A DNA stretch of 34,365 nt, from positions 1 through 34,365 of the forward strand of contig NZ_LSJS01000115.1 in NCBI RefSeq assembly GCF_001557325.1, given 5' to 3'. A program made the position numbers and the translations under genes. Source of the DNA: Erythrobacter donghaensis. Lineage in GTDB: Bacteria; Pseudomonadota; Alphaproteobacteria; Sphingomonadales; Sphingomonadaceae. This document shows positions 18,715 to 26,117 of this stretch, one piece after another. The first letter of the stretch is position 1, and each line of letters begins with the position of its first letter. Below the pieces are notes generated by a model. That model saw only the letters and a program-made list of their open reading frames with translations, was not told the origin of the DNA and made no database searches.

Positions 18715-18748
18715 GCGCCGGGAAGGTGTGTGCTTTCCTTCCCGGCGC
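18715..18748 (-). terminator. Perfect 12-bp hairpin between unknown gene and receptor
   Basis: GCGCCGGGAAGG (18715-18726) and CCTTCCCGGCGC (18737-18748) pair perfectly around a 10-base loop. It is 64 bases downstream of the stop of the minus-strand secreted-protein gene and could end that transcript. There is no T-tract. Two further inverted repeats, 18757-18785 (GGTCATGC/GCATGACC) and 18789-18809 (GGGGACTG with CAGTC-G-CCCC), stand between it and that stop codon. Confidence 0.5.
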
Positions 18749-18811
18749 TAGGTGCAGGTCATGCAGGAGGGGGCATAGCATGACCCGTGGGGACTGGAGC
18801 AGTCGCCCCCC

Positions 18812-20017
18812 TCAGTTGATGCGGTAGACCACCGGGCAGTTGACGATGAAACCAACCGCACGGAAATCGCCGCCGTCGAGGCTCTTGATGAAGCCGCGGT
18901 GCGACATCTCGGCCGCCTGCAGCGCGCTGGTGATGCGATAGCGGTAGCCCTTCTGGATCGCCTCCTCGGTCCACACCGCCGGGAACAGGCGCCACATCGG
19001 CGAATAGTCGAGGTTGATGGTGGGGATACCGCCGAGCACGTTGAGCGGGCCGCCTTCACCGGAGAGGGCGCTCACGAGGCCCTGGCGGTGCGGGTTGTCC
19101 TTGCCGGTCGGGCCGTTGACCACCACCACGATGCGCTCGGCGCTTTCACCGGGCGATGCGTCCTCGAGCGCGAAGGGCATATCCTTCATCGCCGGGGTGA
19201 AGGTGGCGTTCTCGAGGCTGGCGACCAGCGGATCGTTGGCTTCGGTCGAGAGGTACATGATCGGCTTGTCGAAGGTGAAGCCAAGGGTCATCTTGATCGT
19301 CACCGTGCCGTCACGCGGGCAGATCGCAGCGACCTTGTCGTGGACCTTGGTGTAATCGACCTTGCCCGCGCACATCGCGTTCAATTCGGCCTCGCTCGCC
19401 TGGCTGACGACGGGCGCGTTGTAGATGATCGACTTGGCCGAATTCTCGACATAGACCAGCGGGGTGTAATCGGCATCGCCGACCGAGCCGGGCTGGAAGG
19501 CCTTGGGCGGGAAGGGCGCGTTGGCCGGCCCCGGGGTGACGCTCAGCGCGGGCTTGAAGTCGACGCTGCCGGCCGCGAAGGTGAAGGTGCCGTTGGTTTC
19601 GATCCGGGCGCGGCGGGTGGCCTTGCCGGTCAGCGCAAAGGCGAGCTTGGGCGAATAGGCGAGCCCCTGCAGGTCCGAAATGTTCTCATCGGTGGAATCC
19701 GTGAGGATGAACCATACCGGCGTGCCGTTGGGCAGCTGGCCCCGCCGCAGCGGCAGGGTGGCGGTGCCCTTCTCGAGATCGAGATGCGCCGACTTCATCA
19801 GCAGCACCGGCCCCAGAAGCTTGGGATCGACCTCCGAGGGCGACGGCTGGGCGACGATGGTCCTGAGGTCGCTGCGGATCGAGGCAGGTGCCTCGCGAAT
19901 CTCGTCCAGAGGGGCGCCTTCCTTGCCGCGCACGACAACATCGGCATGACCGACCGAAGGCACCGCGAGGGCCAGCACCGCCCCCGCCGCCAACATCGCG
20001 TTTTTCAACTTGCGCAT
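18812..20017 (-). CDS. Secreted protein of unknown function
   Basis: A 401-residue protein I do not recognise by function. Residues 1-25 form a Sec signal peptide (MRKLKNAMLAAGAVLALAV, then SVGHA), so it is exported. The mature part has no membrane segment and no nucleotide-binding or catalytic motif I can name. Notable blocks are RRGQLPNGTPVWFILTDST, FQPGSVGDADYTPLVYVEN, the VVVNGPTGKDNPHRQGL stretch, VLGGIPTINLDYSPMW and the final GFIVNCPVVYRIN. Cys residues occur at NAMCAGK, AICPRD and VNCP, so disulfides are possible. My impression is that this is a conserved secreted family of unknown role, but that needs a search. ATG 20017 is chosen because the signal peptide starts there. A longer in-frame reading reaches 20605 and is rejected as not protein-like. 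An inverted-repeat cluster separates it from the TonB receptor downstream. Confidence 0.75.
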   Translation of the reverse strand: MRKLKNAMLAAGAVLALAVPSVGHADVVVRGKEGAPLDEIREAPASIRSDLRTIVAQPSPSEVDPKLLGPVLLMKSAHLDLEKGTATLPLRRGQLPNGTPVWFILTDSTDENISDLQGLAYSPKLAFALTGKATRRARIETNGTFTFAAGSVDFKPALSVTPGPANAPFPPKAFQPGSVGDADYTPLVYVENSAKSIIYNAPVVSQASEAELNAMCAGKVDYTKVHDKVAAICPRDGTVTIKMTLGFTFDKPIMYLSTEANDPLVASLENATFTPAMKDMPFALEDASPGESAERIVVVVNGPTGKDNPHRQGLVSALSGEGGPLNVLGGIPTINLDYSPMWRLFPAVWTEEAIQKGYRYRITSALQAAEMSHRGFIKSLDGGDFRAVGFIVNCPVVYRIN

Positions 20018-20199
20018 CACTTGCTTCTTGTGGTTCGGCAGAAAAAGGGCGCCTGCCGATCGCCGCAAGACCATTGATGCGCTTTGCTTCCTTGCGCTTC
20101 TTTCGCGATGGCTCACGTTTTTCGCTTTCTCGCTGTAATGGACGATTGACAGGCGGAACCGTCGCCCGCAGGGGCAGCAGGGCGCAAGATCTCGAAAGC

Positions 20200-20219
20200 C
20201 GCCCTTGCCGACAAGGGCG
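20200..20219 (+). other. Hairpin in the leader of the YciI-like gene
   Basis: CGCCCTTG-CCGA-CAAGGGCG forms a perfect 8-bp stem with a 4-base loop, 29 bases upstream of the ATG at 20249. No T-tract follows. It lies in the 231-base divergent gap (20018-20248), whose other side is strongly pyrimidine-rich on the plus strand. I could not match it to any riboswitch family. Confidence 0.35.
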
Positions 20220-20248
20220 TAGTCCCGGCCACGAAAGGTATCCCGTTT

Positions 20249-20608
20249 ATGCCCTGGCTGAGGTGGATCGAGTGGTTTTCCGGGCGCCCCAAAGGGCTGC
20301 TTGCGCCGAACATGGCGATCACGCTCGTCACCTTGCGGATCGCGCCTGCGGCAGTCACGGACGAGGTCAGCTTCTACCGCAGCGCCGAGTATGACGCCCT
20401 GCTGGAATGGGCGAAAATGGGCCGCTTTATCCTCGCTCTGGCCAGCACGGACCGTGACGAGCTGACCCTGTTGTGCATCCAGACGCCCGACGAGATGCGT
20501 GCGGCCGTGGCCGAGCTGCCGCTGGTCGCGGCCGGGTTGGCGACCGTCGACATACGGCCGGCCATGTCCCTGAGAATGGACGAGGGTGACATTGGAATCC
20601 TGCAATAA
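20249..20608 (+). CDS. YciI / muconolactone isomerase-like small protein
   Basis: A 119-residue small protein that looks like the dimeric ferredoxin-like alpha+beta barrels of the YCII or muconolactone isomerase type. The clearest resemblance is at the C-terminus, PDEMRAAVAELPLVAAGLAT followed by VDIRPAMSLRM, which parallels the D-E-x-x-x-x-x-x-x-LP-L...I-x-V-x-P-L ending of muconolactone isomerases. No catalytic residues can be assigned. The start is uncertain: ATG 20249 has AAAGG upstream, but an internal ATG at 20312 (MAITLVTLRIAP) gives a more family-like N-terminus. Codon third positions are GC-rich throughout, as expected for a real gene here. It is divergent from the unknown secreted gene and 172 bases before an AraC gene on the same strand. 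Confidence 0.6.
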   Translation: MPWLRWIEWFSGRPKGLLAPNMAITLVTLRIAPAAVTDEVSFYRSAEYDALLEWAKMGRFILALASTDRDELTLLCIQTPDEMRAAVAELPLVAAGLATVDIRPAMSLRMDEGDIGILQ

Positions 20609-20700
20609 GCCACGGAAATTTCAGGTTCCGGCGAATCCGGCTAACAGCATTCCAACGGTTTCGATATCTTGCGCTTTTGTCGGTGGTCCGCCCGAACGTC

Positions 20701-20730
20701 CTGTCAAACTGTCACATCCAGACGTATGAT
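20701..20730 (+). promoter_or_regulatory. Sigma-70-like promoter of second AraC gene
   Basis: CTGTCA (20701-20706, four of six matches to TTGACA), an 18-base spacer and TATGAT (20725-20730, five of six matches to TATAAT) lie about 50-80 bases before ATG 20781 in a locally AT-richer stretch. The transcript would have a leader of about 44 bases carrying the GGAG ribosome binding site. Confidence 0.4.
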
Positions 20731-20780
20731 TGCACTGTCTCAGGGATCGGACACTTTGCGTCGCTAGCGTTTGGAGCACG

Positions 20781-21719
20781 ATGATGGCAATGGGTGAGGT
20801 ACCGAGCTTTCACATCGGAACGGGCACGGGAGCCGACTTCTTCCGCCATATCCACTGGTCGGACCAGCCCGATGTGACCCTGTTCGACACCGGCTCGCTC
20901 CCCGTGGTCGCGATGCGCCACCACCGCACCATTGCGCGCGGCACGGTCGAAATCGTCGCCGATGCGCCCGAGGCCGACGATTGGGACGCGCTGATCGTCA
21001 ATCGCAACGGATCGGGAAACTTGGGCATCGACTTCTGCGGTGCCCACAAGAGCCTCCCGCTCCACCGCGATCTGTGCTGCTTCATCCCCGCCGGGGCCGA
21101 CAGCCGGATGCAGTTCGATTGCCAGGCAGGCTCGTTCATCCTCTATATGCGCCCCGGGCTCATCGCCTCGCTGCTGGAGAGCGAGGGCAAGGGCAAGGGC
21201 ACCGACGCGCTCGCCCCGATCGTCGGGCGGCACCTGCCGCGGGTCGCGCACCTGATGGGCCTGATCGAAAGCGAGCTGCGCCGTCCGAGCCTCGGCTCGC
21301 GCCTGATGATCGACGAGCTGCTGCGGGCGATCGCGGGCCTCCTGGTAAGCGACGATGCAATGTCGGCCGCCGAACCGGCCGATCGGATCTACCTCTCGCC
21401 GCCCAAGCTCAAGCGGGTGATCGACTTCATCGAGGCGAACCTGCAGGAGAGCATCGGGCTCGACGATCTGGCCCGCGCGGCGGGGCTTTCGGCGAACCAC
21501 TTCCTGCGGGTGTTCAAGCTGGCAACGGGCGAGACGCCCTATCATTTCCTGCGCGCGCGGCGGCTTGAACGGGCGCGGCAGATGCTGGCCGACGATTCCA
21601 TGCCGCTGGCCGAGCTCGCGCTCGAATGCGGCTTTGCCAACCAGGCCCATTTCACCGCTGCCTTCAGCCGCGAAGTCGGCATCTCGCCGGGCCGCTACCG
21701 CCGCGCGGTGCGCGCCTGA
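20781..21719 (+). CDS. AraC-family transcriptional regulator (second of three)
   Basis: A 312-residue regulator with an N-terminal sensing region (HRDLCCFIPAGADSRMQFDC) and a C-terminal AraC/XylS DNA-binding domain (PPKLKRVIDFIEANLQES, LSANHFLRVFKLATGETPY, LECGFANQAHFTAAFSREVG) at about residues 213-310. ATG 20781 (or 20784) is taken because GGAG precedes it by five bases; a TTG at 20730 would overlap the promoter. Several blocks match the AraC protein at 15381-16289 (PxGADSxxxF; LKRVIxFIEANL; HFxRVFxxATG), so the two are probably paralogues. The gene is followed by a 34-bp dyad and an outer-membrane barrel gene on the same strand, its most likely target. The effector is unknown. Confidence 0.88.
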   Translation: MMAMGEVPSFHIGTGTGADFFRHIHWSDQPDVTLFDTGSLPVVAMRHHRTIARGTVEIVADAPEADDWDALIVNRNGSGNLGIDFCGAHKSLPLHRDLCCFIPAGADSRMQFDCQAGSFILYMRPGLIASLLESEGKGKGTDALAPIVGRHLPRVAHLMGLIESELRRPSLGSRLMIDELLRAIAGLLVSDDAMSAAEPADRIYLSPPKLKRVIDFIEANLQESIGLDDLARAAGLSANHFLRVFKLATGETPYHFLRARRLERARQMLADDSMPLAELALECGFANQAHFTAAFSREVGISPGRYRRAVRA

Positions 21720-21777
21720 CGGCGCCGTCGGCGACCTCGGGCAGGCACGAAGAATTCATTTGATTCAGAGGCTTGAT

Positions 21778-21811
21778 GGCGCTGCTGTGACCAATACGTC
21801 ACAGCAGCGCC
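21778..21811. promoter_or_regulatory. 34-bp perfect dyad between AraC gene and outer-membrane gene
   Basis: GGCGCTGCTGTGAC (21778-21791) and GTCACAGCAGCGCC (21798-21811) are perfect 14-bp arms around CAATAC. It lies 58 bases after the AraC stop and 124 bases before the next ATG. It could be a terminator (no T-tract follows) or an operator. The inner TGTGAC/GTCACA resembles a CRP/FNR-type site, but the spacing is two bases too wide. Confidence 0.5.
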
Positions 21812-21935
21812 GCTCCTATTGCGCGGCCTGCAACATCGCGCGCTTTCTGGAAAAAGCCCTCGCGTTTCTGACAAGATGCATGGCTTGGCTCGGCGCATGG
21901 ATGGCTTCCCCGACGCATTCAAGGAGCCTCGATCA

Positions 21936-22964
21936 ATGTCGCGCAGTATCCTCTCCCTCCGCCTGCTGCTCGCCGCCGGAGCGGCCTGCACCGCGCTCGC
22001 CGCCCCGGCGCTTGCTGCCGGAAACGAAACGCCCGAGCCGGCCGGCGCGCCGCGGGCGCCGATCATGCTGACCACCGCGAGCGCCGCCGCGACTGCCGAT
22101 GCCGCCGCGCTGGAAGCCGCGGCTGCCCCGCAGGCCGTCAACCCCGTGGCGGTCGCCGCTGCCGCAGCCAGCGCGGCTGCCGCGCAGGACGGCGAAGACC
22201 TCGGCGGCTGGACTCCGCTCGGCTCCGAGCCGTTCGGGCAGGAGCTGTTCGCCAAGTGGATCCCCGTCCCCAACGGTGACAGCGGCGCCCCGCGGCAGGG
22301 CTGGCTCGGCACTGCGGACGGCTTCTTCACCCGCGAAGTCCACCTCGCCTACACCTATGTCGATGCCGGCGACGACGGCGAGGATCTGCACCAGGGGCTC
22401 GCCCGGTTCCACTATCCCTTCACCCGCCGCCTGTGGGCAGGGCTCGAAGTGCCCTTCTATCAGGACATCGGGGGAGATTCGGACTTCGGCGACATCACCC
22501 TCACCACCCAGGTCATGCTGGTCGAGAAGCGCAACATCTCGGTCAATGCCGGCGTGGGCTGGCGCTTGCCGACCGGTTCGGAGAGCTTCGGCAACGGGAT
22601 TTTCTCGCCGCAGCCGCAGCTGAATATGTTCACCGATCTCGGCAGCGGGTTCTCGCTGCGCGGGCGGGTCGCCTACGATTTCCCGGATAATGGCGGGGCC
22701 GAGAGCTTCATCCTCAACGGTGCGATCGGTCAGACGGTGACCGACCACGACAATACGCCCTTCGGCGACCTGACCTGGTATGTGGCGGGCACCTGGCGCG
22801 AGTTCCAGGATGGCACTGACACGACCTTCGTCTCGATTACCCCGGGGATGCGTATGCATCTCAGCGGCAATCTGTTCCTGCTCGCCGGGATCGAGATCCC
22901 GCTGCGCGACAGCTCGCAGTTCTTCAACGAGGCGTTCACGGTGCAGCTGGTCAAGGGCTTCTGA
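21936..22964 (+). CDS. Outer-membrane beta-barrel transporter, phenol-MetA-like
   Basis: A 342-residue exported protein. Residues 1-28 are a signal peptide (SRSILSLRLLLAAGAAC...APALAA). A long Ala-rich low-complexity linker follows (about 29-86, ending AAAAQDGED), and then a beta-rich part with alternating strands (VHLAYTYVDAG, LWAGLEVPFYQD, ITLTTQVMLVEKRNISVNAG, SFSLRGRVAYDF-like) that ends in FTVQLVKGF with terminal Phe. This fits the small barrels annotated as transporters of the MetA-pathway/Phenol_MetA_deg type; substrate unknown. ATG 21936 has AAGGAG 9 bases upstream. The gene is preceded by an AraC gene on the same strand and converges with another AraC gene 22 bases away. Confidence 0.7.
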   Translation: MSRSILSLRLLLAAGAACTALAAPALAAGNETPEPAGAPRAPIMLTTASAAATADAAALEAAAAPQAVNPVAVAAAAASAAAAQDGEDLGGWTPLGSEPFGQELFAKWIPVPNGDSGAPRQGWLGTADGFFTREVHLAYTYVDAGDDGEDLHQGLARFHYPFTRRLWAGLEVPFYQDIGGDSDFGDITLTTQVMLVEKRNISVNAGVGWRLPTGSESFGNGIFSPQPQLNMFTDLGSGFSLRGRVAYDFPDNGGAESFILNGAIGQTVTDHDNTPFGDLTWYVAGTWREFQDGTDTTFVSITPGMRMHLSGNLFLLAGIEIPLRDSSQFFNEAFTVQLVKGF

Positions 22965-22986
22965 GGCCCGACCGACGCGATTTCCC

Positions 22987-23889
22987 TCAGCGCATGATCT
23001 TGCGATAGGCGCTGGGGGAAATCCCCGTCAGCTGGCGGAAGCGGCTGGCGAATTGCGGGTGCGAGGCGAAGCCTGCCGCATCGCCCACCGCCTGCACCGG
23101 CAGGCTTGCTTCGTCGAGCAACCGGCACGCCAGAGCAATCCGTGCGCGCAGGATATAGGCATAGGGCGGCAGGCCCGTCGCCGCGCGGAAGCCGCGCGCG
23201 AAGTGGAAGCGGCTGTATCCGGCAAGCCCCGCAAGATCGTCGAGCGCGATCGGCTCGCGCAGGTTCTCTTCGATATAGTCGCGCACCCGTGCGACGCTGA
23301 GGGGCGAGATGATGATCTTGTTGTCCTTCGCCGTGCTCGCGCTCTGGCGTTCGAACAGGCGGTGGAGCGCCGCCTCGAGCTGGTATTCCTGCTCCATCAG
23401 CGCCAGATCGTCACATTCCGAGGCACGCACCAGCGCGGTCAGCAGGCGGCTCAAAAGCGGGTCGAACTCGCCGAAGGTCTCCTTCAGCTGGACCTTGGCA
23501 GGATCGCAATCGAACTGCTCGGCGATGGTCTGCGCGTAGTAGCCCGGTTCGAGATAGATGTGGCCGAAGGCGATCGGCCCCTCGGTCATCCAGCTGTAGG
23601 AGCTGCCCGCCTCGATCGCCGAGAGCGCCCGGTCCTGGGTCTCGCGAACCAGCGTCTCGGTGCGGCGGCGGCGGGTGATGCGCTTGGCCCCGCCCATGTG
23701 AACCACGAGGTAGTGATGATCGAGCGGCGGCTGCACCATGCGCCGCGCGCTCTTCTCCCAGCGCTGGATGATCGCGCCGCCGATCTGGCGCGGGGCGCTG
23801 GAGATGCTGCGCGACGGCGTCGCCCAGTCGCGCCAGGCGAGCGGATGAAGCTTGCCCTGCGCGGGGACTAGAGGATCGATAGAGGCCAT
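22987..23889 (-). CDS. AraC-family transcriptional regulator (third of three)
   Basis: A 300-residue regulator with a distinct N-terminal half (SSYSWMTEGPIAFGHIYLEP, AEQFDCDPAKVQLKETFGEF) and a C-terminal AraC double helix-turn-helix (RVRDYIEENLREPIALDDLA, YSRFHFARGFRAATGLPPY, AGFASHPQFASRFRQLTGIS, ending AYRKIMR). Its N-terminal half shows no clear likeness to the other two AraC proteins in the window. ATG 23889 is the first Met of the protein-like reading; a further in-frame extension to 24048 overlaps the divergent intergenic region and is rejected. It is divergent from the DUF427 gene (259-base shared upstream region) and convergent with the outer-membrane barrel gene. Target and effector are unknown. 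Confidence 0.88.
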   Translation of the reverse strand: MASIDPLVPAQGKLHPLAWRDWATPSRSISSAPRQIGGAIIQRWEKSARRMVQPPLDHHYLVVHMGGAKRITRRRRTETLVRETQDRALSAIEAGSSYSWMTEGPIAFGHIYLEPGYYAQTIAEQFDCDPAKVQLKETFGEFDPLLSRLLTALVRASECDDLALMEQEYQLEAALHRLFERQSASTAKDNKIIISPLSVARVRDYIEENLREPIALDDLAGLAGYSRFHFARGFRAATGLPPYAYILRARIALACRLLDEASLPVQAVGDAAGFASHPQFASRFRQLTGISPSAYRKIMR

Positions 23890-24148
23890 GTTGGCCCACG
23901 TTAGACATGATGGCGGGCCGCTTGTCCATCGGCGCTTGCCGTTCAAGAGCGCGGCGCATTGTCTGAAATACGCGCAGGAGGGCAGCTTTTCCCCGGAAAA
24001 TCTCGCACGGCGCGCGCACCGCCGCTCCATCCGCGAACACCCTCGCACCGGACGCGGTGGAGAGCCGCAGCAACGCGGACATTTCGGACAAGCGCATCGG
24101 CGCGCGTGCTGCTAGAGCGGGGGCGGAACCGAATGCGAGGGATGCAGC
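23890..24148. other. Divergent intergenic region, AraC / DUF427
   Basis: This 259-base gap must hold the promoters of both divergent genes. I found no near-consensus promoter, no strong dyad and no structured RNA in it. A GAGGG stretch near its right end serves the DUF427 gene. Confidence 0.5.
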
Positions 24149-24430
24149 ATGGTCAAGGCAATGTGGAACGGCGTCGTGATCGCCGAGAGCGACGAGACCG
24201 TGGTGGTCGAAGGCAATCACTATTTCCCGCGTGCCAGCGTCAATGCCGACTACCTTGCCCCCAGCAGCACCCAGACGCGCTGCCCGTGGAAGGGCACCGC
24301 TTCCTACCACTCGCTGATGGTGGAGGGCGCGACCAACCCGGATGCGGCGTGGTATTACCCCGAACCCCTCCCCGCGGCTGCCGAGATCAGGGACCGGATC
24401 GCCTTCTGGAAGGGGGTCGAGGTCGGCTAG
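24149..24430 (+). CDS. DUF427 domain protein
   Basis: A 93-residue single-domain DUF427 protein. Family marks are visible along its full length: MWNGVVIAESDETVVVEGNHYFP at the start (kept here only as the block AMWNGVVIAESD), the central TRCPWKGTASYHSL, and AAWYYPEPLPAAAEIRDRIAFW near the end. The Cys-Pro-Trp-Lys-Gly motif is the most conserved part of the family. The biochemical role is not established. It has no signal peptide and is expected in the cytoplasm. A GAGGG stretch precedes the ATG. It is alone on its strand here, divergent from an AraC regulator and convergent with a sulfatase gene 16 bases away. Confidence 0.88.
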   Translation: MVKAMWNGVVIAESDETVVVEGNHYFPRASVNADYLAPSSTQTRCPWKGTASYHSLMVEGATNPDAAWYYPEPLPAAAEIRDRIAFWKGVEVG

Positions 24431-24446
24431 CGGCCCCGGCTGGAGC

Positions 24447-26117
24447 CTAGTTCGGCCAGTAGATATATTCGTCGCCCGCGCGGTACGGCTCGGCCAGGGT
24501 CTTGTCGATCGACACCGGCGTCTCGAAGGTGCAGGCATAGAGCGGCGGCTTGCGGCCGCGCTCGTGCGCAGCCAGCAAGGCCTCGAGCTCTGCGCGCTTC
24601 GCAGGCTCGCGCCCGGCGAGATTGACCCTCTCGGTCGGATCGGCGGCGAGGTTGAACAGCCACGTCTTGTTCTGCCTGCCGTTGACCTGCAGCTTCCAGT
24701 CGCCCGCGCGCACCGCCCGGTAATGGCCGCTCGACCAGAACAGCGGGGTCTGCGGGTCGAGCGCGGCGCCCCGGCCGGTAAGGGCTGCAAGCAGGTTGCG
24801 CCCGTCGATCGCCACCCCCTGCGGCAGGGGCGCGCCCGCGACGGCGGCGAAGGTCGGCATCAGGTCGACCTGCCCCACCGGGAGCGCGATCCGCGATCCC
24901 GCCGCCACCTGCGCGGGCCAGCGCGCCAGCAGCGGCACGCGGATACCGCCCTCGAAGAAAGTGCCCTTGCCGCCCCGGTACGGCGCATTGAGCCCGGCGA
25001 GGCCCAGATAGCCCGGCGCGCCGTTGTCGGAGGAGATCACCACCAGCGTGTTCCCGGCCAGCCCCTCCTCCTCGAGCTTCGCCATGATCCGCCCGACAGA
25101 ACGATCGAGCGCGCGGATCATCGCCGCATAGACCCGCAGGCGGTGCGGGCCGATATCGCCCACCGCATCGTAATCGGCGCGGGTCGCCTGCAAGGGCGAA
25201 TGCACCCCCCAATGCGCGAGGTAGAGGAAGAACGGCCGGTTGCGGTTCGCCTCGATCACCCTGAGGCTCTCATCGGTCCAGTAATCGGCAAGGTAGCCGC
25301 CGGGGGCGAATTTCTCGCCGCCGTTGTAGCTGGTGGCGTAATGCGCCGAGGCCCACAGGAAGCGGTCGATCGGATCGAAATCGATCCGCGCGCTGACCGC
25401 TTGCGGGTGATCCTCGGGCAGGTGCAGCAGCCCTTCCATGTTGAGGCTCTCGTCGAACCCTTGCGCGCCGGGGAGGAATTTGGGCGCATTGCCGAGGTGC
25501 CACTTGCCGATATGGACCGTGTGATAGCCGCGCGCCTTCAGCACCTCGGCGACGGTCACCTCCTCCGGCGGCAGGCCCTGTTCCTCGAAGGGCGGCGCGG
25601 AGGCTTCGGCGGCGTCGTTGGTGAGGACCGGCAGGCGATCGGGGTGCATCTGGTTCCAGACCATCGGCACGATCCGGGGGAAACCCGCGGGCGTCGGCGT
25701 GAATTCGAACCCGGTGCGCGTGGCATAGCGCCCCGTCATCAGCTGCGCGCGGCTTGGCGAGCAGGTGGCGTTGCCCGCATAGGCCTGGGTGAAGATCGCG
25801 CCCTCGGCGGCGAGCTTGTCGATATTCGGGGTCTTGATCCGGCCCCCCGCCACCCCGCCGCCGAAAGTCGAGAGGTCGTTCATCCCGAGATCGTCGAACA
25901 GGATGAAGACGATGTTGGGCGGGCGCTCGGCGGGGCTTTGCGCCGCCTCGGCCGGGCCCTGCTGCCACGGGACGGGGCGGTTCGCCGCGACCGGCTGGGT
26001 GCTGCTCCGCCAGCGCACCAGCGCGAGCGCGATTTCGGTGCGCAAGGCCCATGCGCCGCCCGCCGCCAGCGCCAGCCCGGCGAGCGTGCCCAGCACCGCC
26101 TTGTGCCAGCGCTTCAT
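24447..26117 (-). CDS. Membrane-anchored type I sulfatase
   Basis: A 556-residue arylsulfatase-family (type I) hydrolase that would cleave sulfate esters through a formylglycine residue. An N-terminal hydrophobic segment (about residues 7-26, AVLGTLAGLALAAGGAW) serves as signal or anchor, so the enzyme acts outside the cytoplasm. The first metal-binding motif is NIVFILFDDLG (Asp75, Asp76). The maturation site is CSPSRAQLMTGR (Cys119), the exact C-x-P-x-R form. IGKWHLGN and the later SSDNGAPGY block (Ca-binding Asp-Asn) are present. Substrate is unknown. The ATG at 26117 overlaps the DUF1330 stop (ATGA), and a formylglycine-generating enzyme gene lies upstream in the same cluster, which can supply the required Cys conversion. 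Confidence 0.92.
   Translation of the reverse strand: MKRWHKAVLGTLAGLALAAGGAWALRTEIALALVRWRSSTQPVAANRPVPWQQGPAEAAQSPAERPPNIVFILFDDLGMNDLSTFGGGVAGGRIKTPNIDKLAAEGAIFTQAYAGNATCSPSRAQLMTGRYATRTGFEFTPTPAGFPRIVPMVWNQMHPDRLPVLTNDAAEASAPPFEEQGLPPEEVTVAEVLKARGYHTVHIGKWHLGNAPKFLPGAQGFDESLNMEGLLHLPEDHPQAVSARIDFDPIDRFLWASAHYATSYNGGEKFAPGGYLADYWTDESLRVIEANRNRPFFLYLAHWGVHSPLQATRADYDAVGDIGPHRLRVYAAMIRALDRSVGRIMAKLEEEGLAGNTLVVISSDNGAPGYLGLAGLNAPYRGGKGTFFEGGIRVPLLARWPAQVAAGSRIALPVGQVDLMPTFAAVAGAPLPQGVAIDGRNLLAALTGRGAALDPQTPLFWSSGHYRAVRAGDWKLQVNGRQNKTWLFNLAADPTERVNLAGREPAKRAELEALLAAHERGRKPPLYACTFETPVSIDKTLAEPYRAGDEYIYWPN

Noticed and set aside
18625..18811. Cobalamin or other known riboswitch in front of the TonB receptor
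   Set aside because: The gap is rich in hairpins, but the conserved B12-box and the GGTGC/GACTGCCCCGC-type blocks could not be found on the minus strand.
18812..20605. 597-residue version of the secreted unknown protein with a long N-terminal extension
   Set aside because: The extension is not protein-like and overlaps the YciI-like gene; a clean signal peptide begins at ATG 20017.
21783..21806. CRP/FNR binding site in the 34-bp dyad
   Set aside because: TGTGA and TCACA are present but separated by eight bases instead of six, and the long perfect arms go far beyond a CRP site.
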